Assembly: GCF_000477435.1 (NCBI RefSeq)
Contig: NC_022576.1
Span: forward strand, 1,302,001-1,366,000
DNA: 64,000 bases
From: Candidatus Symbiobacter mobilis CR
GTDB lineage: Bacteria; Pseudomonadota; Gammaproteobacteria; Burkholderiales; Burkholderiaceae_C
Direction of reading: 5' to 3'
A program made the translations under genes and the position numbers. Below the pieces are notes generated by a model, which had not been told where the DNA came from, did not search any database, and saw only the letters and a list, made by a program, of their open reading frames with translations. This document shows positions 63,918 through 64,000 of the stretch, piece by piece. The first letter of the stretch is position 1, and every line of letters begins with the position of its first letter.

Positions 63918-64000
63918 GTGACCGACGACTTTCCCCCGTTCCCCGAAGCTCCCGAGCAGGATCCCGAATACGCCCAGTTGCGCGTTCCGCCGCATTCGGT
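63918..64000 (+). CDS. dnaB: Replicative DNA helicase, N-terminus (partial)
   Basis: From GTG 63918 the frame reads MTDDFPPFPEAPEQDPEYAQ then LRVPPHS up to the right edge. LRVPPHS is the usual lead-in to the DnaB N-terminal domain (VPPHSxEAEQSVLGG). Only 27 residues are visible, so this call is tentative. Confidence 0.6.
   Translation, partial: MTDDFPPFPEAPEQDPEYAQLRVPPHS

Overview
The window is a bacterial chromosome segment, most probably from a Burkholderiales betaproteobacterium (Comamonadaceae-like). The pointers are the block of two LpxL-type acyltransferases divergent from metK and followed by dnaB, the coaX, nadK-recN and rapZ sets, a glnK-amtB operon with a sigma-54 promoter, and GC-rich housekeeping genes. 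The species cannot be fixed from the sequence alone. I saw no rRNA, tRNA or CRISPR array.

Layout. 1-2966: apaH (partial), a CorC/HlyC-type CBS protein, riboflavin synthase. 3702-20350: a long same-strand locus of lower GC that joins a complete chemosensory set (soluble double-tip receptor, triple CheW, CheB, HEAT protein, CheR, CheY, CheA, STAS-like mini-protein, CheY, membrane receptor) to a complete stressosome set (RsbR, RsbS, RsbT, a second RsbT-like ATPase, RsbX). It ends with a histidine kinase carrying an RsbU-like N-terminus, a lone receiver and a ParA ATPase. This is the most notable system here. 20426-31596: methyltransferase, coaX, nadK, recN, a saccharopine-dehydrogenase-like protein, rapZ, a zinc-ribbon membrane protein and feoA-feoB plus a Cys-rich partner. 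31735-33431: an orphan group II intron tail, a DUF3800 gene and repeat-rich intergenic DNA. 33432-40538: amtB and glnK, then yifB/comM, priA, a PepSY-like protein and a cytochrome b561. 40623-54392: a large membrane receptor, a GGDEF fragment beside a 149-bp MITE-like element, DUF2145, a STPK-HDOD-GAF signalling protein, an OmpR/EnvZ-type pair, and a TonB receptor-YfiR-diguanylate cyclase operon.

54524-60490 is an accessory island on the minus strand. A coupled AAA ATPase (DUF3696-like), PIN nuclease, RNA ligase, 39-codon mini-ORF, DUF3800 protein, an unknown protein, a ligase remnant and a frameshifted HNH gene form an apparent operon that looks like a defence or RNA-damage/repair cassette. 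It is flanked by a decaying HEPN-MNT pair and by palindromic repeats. 60506-64000 returns to conserved core genes (two LpxL-type genes, metK, dnaB start).

How the parts could work together (inference): in the 3.7-20 kb locus the RsbR/RsbS scaffold would hold RsbT until a signal arrives. Released RsbT would then engage the RsbU-like domain of the histidine kinase instead of an RsbU phosphatase, passing the signal to a single-domain response regulator. That regulator lies next to a CheA/CheY array, and ParA may position the soluble array. Several dispersed repeat families (a roughly 110-bp intergenic unit, a REP palindrome, two MITE-like elements) show that the genome has been reshaped by small repeats.
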